Shown: positions 6,117 to 13,225 of the stretch, piece by piece
Layout of the letters: every line of letters starts with the position of its first letter
How positions within the stretch are numbered: the first letter of the stretch is position 1
DNA from: Pseudomonadota bacterium
Lineage (GTDB): Bacteria > Pseudomonadota > Alphaproteobacteria > Acetobacterales > Acetobacteraceae
Direction: 5' to 3'
Assembly: GCA_021798575.1 (NCBI GenBank)
Contig: JAJZGI010000026.1
Span: 1 to 33,572 of the forward strand
Length of the DNA: 33,572 nt
Position numbers and translations under genes: made by a program
Notes under the pieces: model-generated
Database searches by the model: none
Seen by the model: only the letters and a program-made list of their open reading frames with translations
Told to the model about the DNA's origin: nothing

Positions 6117-6722
6117 ATGTCTGGCCACACCATCTCCCAGCGCCTCATCCGCATCGTGGGAAATCTCACGCAGTGCCTTAACCTCCATGCGCCGCGCGTC
6201 GCTATGCCACCCTCGCTGTGCCAGTCCATCACCCACCGCTTGACCCGCCTGATGGACCGCCTGCGTGTCCTCATGGCGCGCGGCCCCATGCCCATCCGCC
6301 CGGCGCGCGCCACGCCGCGCAACCCGCCCGCGAACCCAAAACCCGACACCACCGAACTCCACCCACCCACCAACTTCGGCTGGCTCTCGGCGATGTTCCC
6401 GGATACCGATATCAGGGCCATGCGCAGCCATCTGGTCTACCTGCTGGCCGAGCCCGAGACGCAATCCCTCATCACGAGCCACCCGATGCTGGCGCGCAGC
6501 CTCCGCCCGCTGTGTCACATGCTGGGCATCAAGCCGCCCGCCTGCCTAAAGCTCCCCTCAAGGCCACGCACCAAACGCGCGCCATCCCCCACGCCACCAC
6601 GGCCAAAACCACCCAAAACCCCGCGCCGAATCTGGCGCCCGGCCCCGCCCGTCGTCATGACTCCACTCCAGGCGCAATACGCCGCCCACCGCTTCCTCAA
6701 CCCGCGCGATTTTTTGCCCTGA
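6117..6722 (+). CDS. Pro/Arg-rich hypothetical protein, Acetobacteraceae type
   Basis: 201 aa from ATG 6117. It has a helical N-terminal region (SQRLIRIVGNLTQCLNL, THRLTRLMDRLRVLM), a Pro-rich linker, and a conserved-looking core around HLVYLLAEPETQSLITSHPMLARSLRPLCHMLGI. The C-terminal tail is strongly basic and Pro-rich (PTPPRPKPPKTPRRIW). The 'aRsLRPLCxmLGI' core recalls poorly characterised proteins scattered on Acetobacteraceae chromosomes and plasmids; this is from memory and gives no function. There is no signal peptide or membrane segment. The promoter position points to a leaderless mRNA, supporting 6117 over the in-frame upstream start at 6081. The gene is convergent with the HAD hydrolase. 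Confidence 0.65.
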   Translation: MSGHTISQRLIRIVGNLTQCLNLHAPRVAMPPSLCQSITHRLTRLMDRLRVLMARGPMPIRPARATPRNPPANPKPDTTELHPPTNFGWLSAMFPDTDIRAMRSHLVYLLAEPETQSLITSHPMLARSLRPLCHMLGIKPPACLKLPSRPRTKRAPSPTPPRPKPPKTPRRIWRPAPPVVMTPLQAQYAAHRFLNPRDFLP

Positions 6723-6750
6723 TCGCCGCTGCCGCTTTTGCACGGCCATA

Positions 6751-6770
6751 TTATTACGATATCGTAATAA
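6751..6770. repeat. Perfect 20-bp palindrome between convergent genes
   Basis: TTATTACGATATCGTAATAA is identical to its reverse complement. It lies in the 66-bp gap between the Pro/Arg-rich gene and the HAD gene, both ending here. It is AT-rich with no spacer and no clear U-run, so it is a poor Rho-independent terminator and looks more like a protein-binding site. Its ATTAC/GTAAT arms also occur in the palindrome at 2978-2997. Confidence 0.6.
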
Positions 6771-6788
6771 AATACCGCCGCCAAAGCC

Positions 6789-7595
6789 TCACCAGGCCAG
6801 CGAGTCGAGCACCGCGACCATCGGCAGACCCTGCGCATCCGCACCCCGCGCATCGATGCCCGAGAGCACCCAGCAGGCATCGATGCCCGCGGCTTTGGCG
6901 CCCGCGATATCCGTGCGCAGCGAATCCCCCACCGCCACCGTGCGGGCCCTGTCCGTGCCCAGCAGCGCCAGGGTCGGCGCATAGATGGCGGGGTCCGGCT
7001 TGCCGCGCGCGATCACCACGCCGCCACGCGCCTGATAGATGCGCGCCAGATACCCGGCGCAGAGAATACGCTGGCCATCGCGGATCACTTCCAGGTCCGG
7101 ATTGGCGCAGACCATGGGCAGGCCGGCGCGCAGCGCGGCCTCCAGCACCGGAAGGTACGGCTCGGCCCGTTGCGCGCCCAGCACATCATCCGGCCCGGTG
7201 TTCAACAAAAATTCCGCCTGGGCGGGGTGATCCATCTGCGCCAGTTCAAGCCCCATGAACACGTCCCGGTCGCGCGGCGGGCCAAGATGGTAGAAGCGCC
7301 GCCCGAGGGTAGAGAATTCCCCCAAACGGTCACGCAGCTGCGCGTGCACAGCCTCCCCGCTGGACATGATGGCGGTGTACAACTCCGCGCCGATGCCCAT
7401 GGCGGCGAGCGCCCGGGCAACCGTGGCGGCGCGGCGCGGCGCGTTGGAGAGAAACACCACCGGCTTGCCCGCATCGCGCAGCCGGGCCAGCGTCTCCGCC
7501 ACCCCCGGATATGGCCGCACGCCATCATGCACGACCCCCCACAGATCCAGAATAAAACCCTCATAACGCGCGGCCAGCGCGCCGAAACCGCTCAT
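6789..7595 (-). CDS. HAD-superfamily class IIA hydrolase
   Basis: 268 aa. Motif I appears as FILDLWGVVHDG with the nucleophilic Asp at residue 17; motif II as VFLSNAPRR; the C-terminal motifs as ARGKPDPAIYAPTLALLG (Lys) and TVAVGDSLRTDIAGAKAAGID (acidic). The D-x-W-G form of motif I and the class II cap between motifs fit the IIA subfamily of NagD/phosphoglycolate-phosphatase-like enzymes. It is probably a cytosolic sugar- or nucleotide-phosphate phosphatase; the substrate is unknown. The ATG overlaps the stop of pyrD by 4 nt (ATGA), so the two are translationally coupled. Confidence 0.88.
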   Translation of the reverse strand: MSGFGALAARYEGFILDLWGVVHDGVRPYPGVAETLARLRDAGKPVVFLSNAPRRAATVARALAAMGIGAELYTAIMSSGEAVHAQLRDRLGEFSTLGRRFYHLGPPRDRDVFMGLELAQMDHPAQAEFLLNTGPDDVLGAQRAEPYLPVLEAALRAGLPMVCANPDLEVIRDGQRILCAGYLARIYQARGGVVIARGKPDPAIYAPTLALLGTDRARTVAVGDSLRTDIAGAKAAGIDACWVLSGIDARGADAQGLPMVAVLDSLAW

Positions 7596-8620
7596 GCCAC
7601 CCCGGCACCTACCGCCTGCGCCACATTGGCAAAACCACGCGCGCGCAGCAGGCCCGCCAGGCCGGATTTAAGCCGCGGGAGCAGCGCCGGGCCATGATAG
7701 GCAAAGCTGGTATAGAGCTGCACGAGGCTTGCCCCGGCGAGGATTTTCTCCAGCGCGTCCTGCGCGGTGAAGATACCACCGACCCCGATGAGCATGAGCC
7801 GCCCGCCCGCCAGCCCGCGCACGCGCGCCAGCATCGCGGTGGAAGGTGCAAACAATGGCCTGCCGGAAAGTCCGCCAGCCTGGTCGGATTGCGCGCCACG
7901 CAGGGATTCCGGCCGGGCCAGCGTGGTGTTGGCGATGACAAGCCCGGCGATATTCTGCGCCAGGCACACGCCGACGATCTCCTCCAGGTCGGCATCGGAC
8001 AAATCCGGCGCGATTTTCACGAAGATCGGCTTCTGCCGGGGAATGAGCTTCAAAATTTCCGCGAGACGCGGCGCGGCCTGCAAATCCCGCAGCCCGGGCG
8101 TGTTGGGTGAGGAGACATTGAGCGTGACATAATCCGCGAACGGTGAAACCGCCGCCACCAGCATCGGGTAATCATGCTCGGGCCTGGCCCCTTGCTTGTT
8201 GATCCCGATATTGGCGCCCAGAGCGGGCCGGCCCTGCCCGGCGCGTTTGAGGTTCTGCAAAAAAACCTCCAACCCTGCATTATTGAAACCCATGCGGTTG
8301 ATCACGGCTTGGTCCTCGGCCAGGCGGAACAGCCGGGGTTTCAGGTTGCCCGGCTGTGCCAGAGGTGTCACCGTACCCGCCTCGAGGAAGCCAAAACCAA
8401 GCCGCCCGAGCGCCTCGATGGCCACTGCATTCTTGTCGAACCCGGCGGCTAGGCCGATAGGGTTGGGCAAGGTCCGACCAAAAGCGGCGGTGGCCAGAAC
8501 AGGGTCCGGCGCGCTCATATCCCGCCCGGCCAGGCCCAGGCGCAGCGCCCGGAGGGAAAGATGATGCGCGAATTCCGGTGGCAGGCGGCGCAGCAGCGGC
8601 AGCGTACATTGGGTGAGCAA
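7592..8620 (-). CDS. pyrD: Dihydroorotate dehydrogenase (quinone), class 2
   Basis: A 342-aa FMN enzyme that oxidises dihydroorotate to orotate with membrane quinone as acceptor, the fourth step of pyrimidine synthesis. Landmarks are the N-terminal membrane-associating helices (LLRRLPPEFAHHLSLRALRLGL), PIGLAAGFDKNA, VINRMGFNNAG, GANIGINK, the catalytic-serine segment NVSSPNTPGLRDLQ (around residues 169-180), and the phosphate-binding IGVGGI near the end. The length is typical of class 2 enzymes. Its start is unusual: the lipoprotein's TAG stop is in the same frame, separated by a single CCC codon from a TTG at 8618-8620. TTG is thus the only plausible start that keeps the N-terminal helix. 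It is co-transcribed with the lipoprotein upstream and the HAD gene downstream. Confidence 0.96.
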   Translation of the reverse strand: MLTQCTLPLLRRLPPEFAHHLSLRALRLGLAGRDMSAPDPVLATAAFGRTLPNPIGLAAGFDKNAVAIEALGRLGFGFLEAGTVTPLAQPGNLKPRLFRLAEDQAVINRMGFNNAGLEVFLQNLKRAGQGRPALGANIGINKQGARPEHDYPMLVAAVSPFADYVTLNVSSPNTPGLRDLQAAPRLAEILKLIPRQKPIFVKIAPDLSDADLEEIVGVCLAQNIAGLVIANTTLARPESLRGAQSDQAGGLSGRPLFAPSTAMLARVRGLAGGRLMLIGVGGIFTAQDALEKILAGASLVQLYTSFAYHGPALLPRLKSGLAGLLRARGFANVAQAVGAGVA

Positions 8621-8623
8621 GGG

Positions 8624-9040
8624 CTACTTCACATAGACCAGGATATCAGGGTTCAGCCCGGCGCTGCGGGCGGTGAGGTTGACGTTTGCGGGCGCGACGC
8701 CGTCCGCCACAATGGCCCGAGCAACGGCGGTCGCGGTGCCCGCCATGCTCTTCAACTGCGCGGCGCTGGCGGCGGGCGTGGCCGCGGCGGGCGCCTGCGC
8801 CTCCACATCGAACATCGCCGAAGGCTTGATGGCGAGCGCCTGATGCACGGCGCTGGCGAGCGGGGCGGCAAAATCCGTCGTATCGGGCAGGATGGTGACA
8901 AGCGGAATGCGCCCGGCAAAGGCCTGGGTGGCGCTGATGCTGGCAGTATCCGCGCCGATGGGCGCGGGAGCCAGGGTCTGGCGGCCGGGCAGCGAGCAGG
9001 CACCAAGGACGAGCAGGAATAAAAATGGAATAAAGCGCAT
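8624..9040 (-). CDS. Predicted lipoprotein of unknown function
   Basis: 138 aa starting MRFIPFLFLLVLGACSLPGRQ. The short charged start, hydrophobic core and LGAC lipobox predict lipidation at Cys15. The rest is Ala-rich, with segments IPLVTILPDTTDFAAPLASAVHQAL and a C-terminal ARSAGLNPDILVYVK. No catalytic motif is evident; the repeated Ala/Val pattern suggests a small alpha/beta fold. The start is set at 9040 because upstream in-frame codons would bury the signal peptide. It is the first gene of the lipoprotein-pyrD-HAD operon, 3 nt before pyrD, and is divergent from the methyltransferase. Confidence 0.75.
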   Translation of the reverse strand: MRFIPFLFLLVLGACSLPGRQTLAPAPIGADTASISATQAFAGRIPLVTILPDTTDFAAPLASAVHQALAIKPSAMFDVEAQAPAAATPAASAAQLKSMAGTATAVARAIVADGVAPANVNLTARSAGLNPDILVYVK

Positions 9041-9138
9041 GTCGCCCGTGTAGCTTTGCCCGGCCCGCGCCACAAGCCGCCAACCAAAATACAGCAAATA
9101 TTCATGAATTTTTAGGCTTTTGACGATAGGTGCAGCTT

Positions 9139-10047
9139 ATGGATGGGAACGTAACACCGGATCTGTGGGCGCAATGGCTGTGGCATCATCGCGACGGGCA
9201 AAACCCGGCCAGGGCGGCGGCGGTGCAGGCCGATGTTCTGCGCCAGGCGGACAGGGTGATCGACGCGGCGGCGCTCGAACCCGGCATGTGCCTCGTGGAT
9301 GTCGGGGCCGGTGATGGGCTGGTGGCGCTGCGGGCGCTGGCACGCCTGGGTGCGCTGCGGGTGATCTTAGCGGATGTCTCCGCCCCTCTGCTGCACGCCG
9401 CCGACGCCGCCGCGCGCGCCGCGGGCGTGCAGGCACAGTGCAGTTTCGTGCGCTGTGACGCGCGGGATCTGGTCGGCGTGGCGGATGGCTGCGCCGATGC
9501 ACTCACCACCCGCTCGGCATTCGCCTATGTGTCGCACAAAGCCGCCGCGCTGCTTGCGTTCCACCGGGTGCTGAAACCGGGCGGGCGCATCTCCCTGGCT
9601 GAACCCGTCTTCCGCGATGCCGCGCTGGAGGTCGCGGCGCTGAAATTGATGACCCAACGCGCTGGCGCTACTGAAGGCGGTTTCGCCGCCTTGCTGCACC
9701 GCTGGAAGGCGACGCAATTCCCTGATTCCGAGGCGCAGATCGAAGCCAACCCGCTCACCAACCACAGCGAGCGCGATTTGTTTCGTATGGCGCAGGCGGC
9801 GGGTTTCGAGCAGGTGCATCTGGAACTGCATCTGGACATGTGCGTGAGCGAGCCGATGGATTGGGAGATCTTTCTGGAACTATCCCCCCACCCGCTGGCG
9901 TCGCCGCTCGGCGTGGTTCTGGCGCATCGGTTCAACGCGGCGGAGCGCGCCGAGTTCGAACGGGTCCTGCGCCCACAAATCGAGGCGGGCGGGCAGCCCA
10001 GCACGGGCCGGATGGTCTATCTGACCGCCCGCAAGCCGGCAGGCTGA
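9139..10047 (+). CDS. Class I SAM-dependent methyltransferase
   Basis: 302 aa. Motif I for S-adenosylmethionine is LVDVGAGDGLVALRAL (about residues 53-68); the acidic end of strand 2 is VILADVS; motif post-II is FVRCDARDL; later comes LLAFHRVLKPGGRISLAEPVF, typical of UbiE/Ubie-like and related enzymes. The methyl acceptor cannot be deduced. The C-terminal part (ERDLFRMAQAAGFEQVHLELHLDM) is a normal substrate-side extension. ATG 9139 is chosen because AGGTG lies 7 nt before it; a GTG at 9130 is an alternative. The gene stands alone, divergent from the lipoprotein operon. Confidence 0.85.
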   Translation: MDGNVTPDLWAQWLWHHRDGQNPARAAAVQADVLRQADRVIDAAALEPGMCLVDVGAGDGLVALRALARLGALRVILADVSAPLLHAADAAARAAGVQAQCSFVRCDARDLVGVADGCADALTTRSAFAYVSHKAAALLAFHRVLKPGGRISLAEPVFRDAALEVAALKLMTQRAGATEGGFAALLHRWKATQFPDSEAQIEANPLTNHSERDLFRMAQAAGFEQVHLELHLDMCVSEPMDWEIFLELSPHPLASPLGVVLAHRFNAAERAEFERVLRPQIEAGGQPSTGRMVYLTARKPAG

Positions 10048-10129
10048 AATACCCGCATCCAGCACCGCAAAATTGCCAAAGCCGTGCGAGGCTCCCAAAT
10101 AGCGCCAGCACAGCAACAGGAGCGAGACG

Positions 10130-10879
10130 ATGAAGACCATTCTGGTGACGGGCGCCACTTCAGGCTTCGGCGCGGCCTTTGCCCGCCGCTTCATCCAGGA
10201 CGGCCACCGGGTGATCGCCACCGGCCGGCGCGTCGAGCGGCTCACGCAGCTCGCCGAGGAGCTGGGGAAGAACCTTCTTGCCGCGCCTTTGGATGTCACC
10301 GATGCGCCAGCGGTGGCAGGGTTTGTAGCGGCCCTGCCAACGGACTGGCAGGCGGTCGATGTGCTGATAAACAACGCCGGGCTGGCGCTGGGCCAGGGGC
10401 CGGCGTGGGAAGCCGAGCTGGCAGACTGGGACCGGATGGTGGCAACCAACGTGAGCGGGTTGATCCATATGACCCACGCGGTGCTGCCCGCGATGGTGGC
10501 GCGGGATAACGGCCTCATTATCAACCTTGGCTCGATCGCCGGGGTCTACCCCTACCCCGGCGGGCATGTGTATGGCGCCAGCAAGGCGTTCGTGCAGCAA
10601 TTCTCGCTGAACCTGCGGGCCGACCTGGTAGGCCGCAACATAAGGGTGACGGATATCGAGCCCGGCATGGTCACGGGCTCGGAGTTCAGCCAGGTGCGCT
10701 TCGGCGGAGATTCTGGCAGGGCAGCGGCGGTCTATGCGGGCACCAACCCGCTCACGGCAGAGGATATCGCCGAGACGGCGGCGTGGCTCGTCTCCCTGCC
10801 CGCGCACGTCAACATCAACCGGATCGAGCTGATGCCGACCTGCCAGGCCAACGGAGCGTTTGCCATCAAGCGGACATAA
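10130..10879 (+). CDS. ydfG: YdfG-type SDR, 3-hydroxy acid (serine) dehydrogenase
   Basis: 249 aa. The sequence shows TGATSGFG (cofactor site), ATGRRVERL (Arg pair suggesting NADP preference), LINNAGLALG, the NLGSIAGVYPYPGGHVYGASK catalytic Ser/Tyr/Lys set, the DIEPGMVTGSEFSQVRFGGD loop, and a VNINRIELMPTCQ ending. These match the YdfG family of NADP-dependent dehydrogenases acting on 3-hydroxy acids, L-allo-threonine and serine, also linked to malonic semialdehyde reduction. ATG 10130 follows a GGAG ribosome site at normal spacing. It follows the methyltransferase by 82 bp and precedes comM, probably as a separate unit. Confidence 0.88.
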   Translation: MKTILVTGATSGFGAAFARRFIQDGHRVIATGRRVERLTQLAEELGKNLLAAPLDVTDAPAVAGFVAALPTDWQAVDVLINNAGLALGQGPAWEAELADWDRMVATNVSGLIHMTHAVLPAMVARDNGLIINLGSIAGVYPYPGGHVYGASKAFVQQFSLNLRADLVGRNIRVTDIEPGMVTGSEFSQVRFGGDSGRAAAVYAGTNPLTAEDIAETAAWLVSLPAHVNINRIELMPTCQANGAFAIKRT

Positions 10880-10935
10880 GCATAGACAATCCTGCCGCGC
10901 ATTCGTAACCTGAACACAATTTTAACGGGTGATGT

Positions 10936-12456
10936 ATGTCGATTGCGCGCGTGAACAGTTTTGCCTTCGCCGGGATCGAGGCACAGCCCGTGGAAGTGCA
11001 GGTGCAGATCGCCAGCGGGCTACCTAATTTTTTGATGGTCGGGCTGCCGGACAAGGCCGTGGGGGAAGCGCGCGAGCGGGTGCGCGCCGCGCTCACCGCC
11101 ATGGGGCTGGCGCTGCCACCCAAGCGCGTGCTGGTGAATCTGGCTCCCGCCGATGTGCTGAAGGAGGGCAGCCATTTCGACCTGCCGGTGGCCCTCGCCG
11201 TGCTGGCGGCCATGGACGTGCTGCCGCGCGAGGAAATGGCGCAGTTCGCGGCGCTGGGCGAGCTCTCGCTCGATGGCAGGGTGAATGCGGTGGCGGGCGT
11301 GCTGCCCGCCGCGATCGCGGCGGCCGGGCGCGGGCTGGGGCTGATCTGCCCGCACGCCCAGGGCGCTGAGGCCGGTTGGGCGGGCGAGCTGACTGTGCTG
11401 GCTGCACCAGACCTGCTGTGTATCATCAATCATTTCCGTGGGACGCAGCTGATGGCGGCGGCACCTGCCGGGCAGCTCGGCGCTGGCGGCAAAATGCTCG
11501 ACCTTGTGGATGTGCGCGGCATGGAGACAGCGCGCCGGGCGTTGGAGGTAGCGGCGGCGGGTGGGCATAACCTGCTCATGGTCGGGCCGCCGGGCGGTGG
11601 TAAATCCATGCTGGCGGCGCGGCTGCCGGGCCTGCTGCCGGACCTCACGCCCCGTGAGGCGCTGGAGGTGAGCATGGTGCATTCCATCGCGGGGATGCTC
11701 GACGAGGGCAGGCTGGTCACGCGCCCGCCGTTCCGCGAGCCGCACCATTCCGCAAGCATGGCGGCGATAGCGGGCGGCGGCAACCGAGCGCGGCCGGGTG
11801 AGGTTTCCCTCGCGCACCGCGGCGTGCTGTTCATGGATGAGATGCCGGAGTTTCCGCGAGCCACATTGGAGGCATTGCGCCAGCCGTTGGAGGCCGGGCA
11901 CACCACCGTCTCGCGCGCGGCGGCGCATATCACCTACCCTGCGCGCTTTCAGCTGGTCGGCGCGATGAACCCATGCCGCTGCGGATATTTTGGCGATGCG
12001 GCCCGCGAATGTGGCCGTGCGCCGCGCTGTGGCGAGGACTACCAAAGCAAATTGAGCGGTCCGCTGCTGGACCGGATGGACTTGGCGGTCGAGATCTCGC
12101 CGCTCAGCCCCAAGGAGCTCTCCTGGGCGCAGCCAGGCGAGGCGAGCGCGCCGGTAGCGGCGCGGGTGGCCGCCGCGCGGGCCCGCCAGCGCACCCGTTA
12201 TGGCGAGGGCGGCGCCACCACGAATGCCGAGGCGCTGCCGGACCTGATCATCCTCAGCGATGAGGCCAAGGCGTTTTTGGAGATGGCGGCGACCAAGCTG
12301 AGGCTCTCCGCGCGCGGCTTCATCCGCACCATGCGGGTGGGCCGCACGATCGCGGACCTGGCGGGCTGCGAACAGGTACAGAAAAACCATGTCGCCGAGG
12401 CGCTGGCCTACCGGCAGCGGATGACTGGGCGCGCGGTAGCCCCGGCGCGCGGATAA
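10936..12456 (+). CDS. comM: ComM/YifB-family AAA+ helicase, Mg-chelatase-like
   Basis: 506 aa. The N-terminal ChlI-like domain (about 1-170) includes FLMVGLPDKAVGEARERVRAAL and LVNLAPADVLKEG; the AAA+ core has Walker A GPPGGGKS at about 217-224, and HRGVLFMDEMPEF as Walker B. The MNPCRCGYFGD...CGRAPRCGEDY segment supplies clustered cysteines, followed by YQSKLSGPLLDRMDL. A C-terminal Mg-chelatase domain ends in RTIADLAG...VAEALAYRQR. In naturally competent bacteria ComM is a hexameric branch-migration helicase acting on integrating DNA; homologues also occur in bacteria not known to be competent. Length and motifs are complete. It converges on the candidate sRNA, whose terminator U-run overlaps the comM stop codon. 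Confidence 0.93.
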   Translation: MSIARVNSFAFAGIEAQPVEVQVQIASGLPNFLMVGLPDKAVGEARERVRAALTAMGLALPPKRVLVNLAPADVLKEGSHFDLPVALAVLAAMDVLPREEMAQFAALGELSLDGRVNAVAGVLPAAIAAAGRGLGLICPHAQGAEAGWAGELTVLAAPDLLCIINHFRGTQLMAAAPAGQLGAGGKMLDLVDVRGMETARRALEVAAAGGHNLLMVGPPGGGKSMLAARLPGLLPDLTPREALEVSMVHSIAGMLDEGRLVTRPPFREPHHSASMAAIAGGGNRARPGEVSLAHRGVLFMDEMPEFPRATLEALRQPLEAGHTTVSRAAAHITYPARFQLVGAMNPCRCGYFGDAARECGRAPRCGEDYQSKLSGPLLDRMDLAVEISPLSPKELSWAQPGEASAPVAARVAAARARQRTRYGEGGATTNAEALPDLIILSDEAKAFLEMAATKLRLSARGFIRTMRVGRTIADLAGCEQVQKNHVAEALAYRQRMTGRAVAPARG

Positions 12457-12530
12457 AAAAAGGCGGCGCATAAAGCGCCGCCAAGTTTAGGGAGGAAACG
12501 TCCATAGGAGAGCAAGCTCATCCTATGAGC
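12455..12530 (-). ncRNA. Candidate trans-acting small RNA with anti-Shine-Dalgarno motif
   Basis: About 75 nt on the minus strand. From its 5' end it shows a hairpin (12527-12503: CATAGGA pairs with TCCTATG, plus GAG/CTC closing a CUUG tetraloop, with one bulge). Next is an apparently unpaired GACGTTTCCTCCCTAAACTT containing CCUCCC, complementary to Shine-Dalgarno sequences. Last is a GC-rich 8-bp hairpin followed by seven U. A -35/-10 promoter sits at the right distance upstream. The layout of 5' hairpin, exposed CCUCCC and intrinsic terminator is that of the alphaproteobacterial 'alpha-r' sRNAs (for example the ar14 group), which pair with ribosome sites of many mRNAs. Family membership is inferred from architecture; no open reading frame explains the conserved-looking structure. 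Confidence 0.68.
12462..12482 (-). terminator. Rho-independent terminator (sRNA; possibly also ispF)
   Basis: GGCGGCGC (12462-12469) and GCGCCGCC (12475-12482) form a perfect 8-bp stem with a 5-nt loop. On the minus strand it is followed by seven T (complement of 12461-12455). On the plus strand no T-run follows, so it is directed against transcription from the right. Confidence 0.85.
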
Positions 12531-12534
12531 CGAG

Positions 12535-12564
12535 TATATAGTTCAAAGCTTAATGGCGTCACAA
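12535..12564 (-). promoter_or_regulatory. Promoter of the candidate small RNA
   Basis: On the minus strand TTGTGA (12564-12559), an 18-bp spacer and TATATA (12540-12535) form a good sigma-70 promoter. It predicts a start near 12528-12530, directly at the base of the 5' hairpin. It lies downstream of the ispF stop codon, so the sRNA need not be processed from ispF mRNA. Confidence 0.6.
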
Positions 12565-12622
12565 TATAGGTTCTTGCAGCGCAGCATTGCTGAAAATCGG
12601 GGGGCTCGGGCATTTTTTCGGT

Positions 12623-13102
12623 TCAGGGCACCAGCACGAGCACGGCGGCCTGGGCGGCGATACCCTCGCCGCGCCCGGTAAATCCCAGGGTTTCGGTCGT
12701 GGTCGCCTTCACCGAGATGCAATCCACCGCCACGCCGAGCAATTCTGCCAGCCGGGCGCGCATGGCCGGAGCGTGTGGCGTGATTTTTGGCCATTCGCAG
12801 ATGATCGTGATATCCGCGTTGGCGAGCCGCCCGCCACGCGCGGCGATCCGCCCGGCGGCGTGGATGAGAAAAGCCGCGCTGTCGGCGTCCTTCCATGCGT
12901 TCTCGGAGGGCGGAAAATGCCGCCCGATATCGCCCTCGGCCAGGGCGCCATAGATCGCATCGCATAATGCATGAATCCCTACATCGGCGTCCGAATGGCC
13001 CGCCAGGCCGAGCTCGAAGGGAACGCTCACGCCGCAGAGGATCATCGGGCGGCCGGGGGCCATGGCGTGAACGTCAAAACCGGTACCGACGCGCGGGGTC
13101 AT
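12623..13102 (-). CDS. ispF: 2-C-methyl-D-erythritol 2,4-cyclodiphosphate synthase
   Basis: A 159-aa enzyme of the MEP isoprenoid pathway that cyclises CDP-methylerythritol 2-phosphate, releasing CMP; it acts as a homotrimer in the cytosol. It shows [11 protein letters not shown] (metal-binding Asp10 and His12), [21 protein letters not shown] (metal His), [21 protein letters not shown] and [24 protein letters not shown] 13102 follows AAGGAG at 5 nt; the upstream in-frame codons have no ribosome site. In many alphaproteobacteria IspF is fused behind IspD and sits beside dusB-ntrBC. Here only the IspF half is present, on the strand opposite dusB, so ispD must be elsewhere. All catalytic positions I can place are kept. 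Confidence 0.95.
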   Translation of the reverse strand: MTPRVGTGFDVHAMAPGRPMILCGVSVPFELGLAGHSDADVGIHALCDAIYGALAEGDIGRHFPPSENAWKDADSAAFLIHAAGRIAARGGRLANADITIICEWPKITPHAPAMRARLAELLGVAVDCISVKATTTETLGFTGRGEGIAAQAAVLVLVP

Positions 13103-13225
13103 GCCTGCTCCTTTGGCGAGATTGCGCGCTGATGTGGCCAAACAGGGGCAAACGTCAACCTTTACGCCTTTATTGCGTCCACGGCGATTGCGCATGTCGG
13201 GCACGGGCGGTAGTTTGCACAAATC

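Noticed and set aside
6218-7258. A 346-codon plus-strand frame overlapping the Pro/Arg-rich gene and the HAD gene
   Set aside because: It crosses the intergenic palindrome and the antisense of the HAD hydrolase, and its Pro/Arg/His composition is that of a frame-shifted GC-rich region.
11020-12471. A 483-codon minus-strand open frame opposite comM
   Set aside because: Antisense of a full-length comM with intact motifs; no domain in the translation.
12528-12585. Tiny plus-strand frame starting near ATG 12526 (about 14 codons) after an AGGAG-like sequence
   Set aside because: Too short, overlapping the promoter of the better-supported antisense sRNA; no sign of coding constraint.
13130-13158. 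TTGACG / ACATCA as ispF promoter on the minus strand
   Set aside because: Spacing is 17 bp but the -10 hexamer matches consensus poorly, so it is not listed as a feature.
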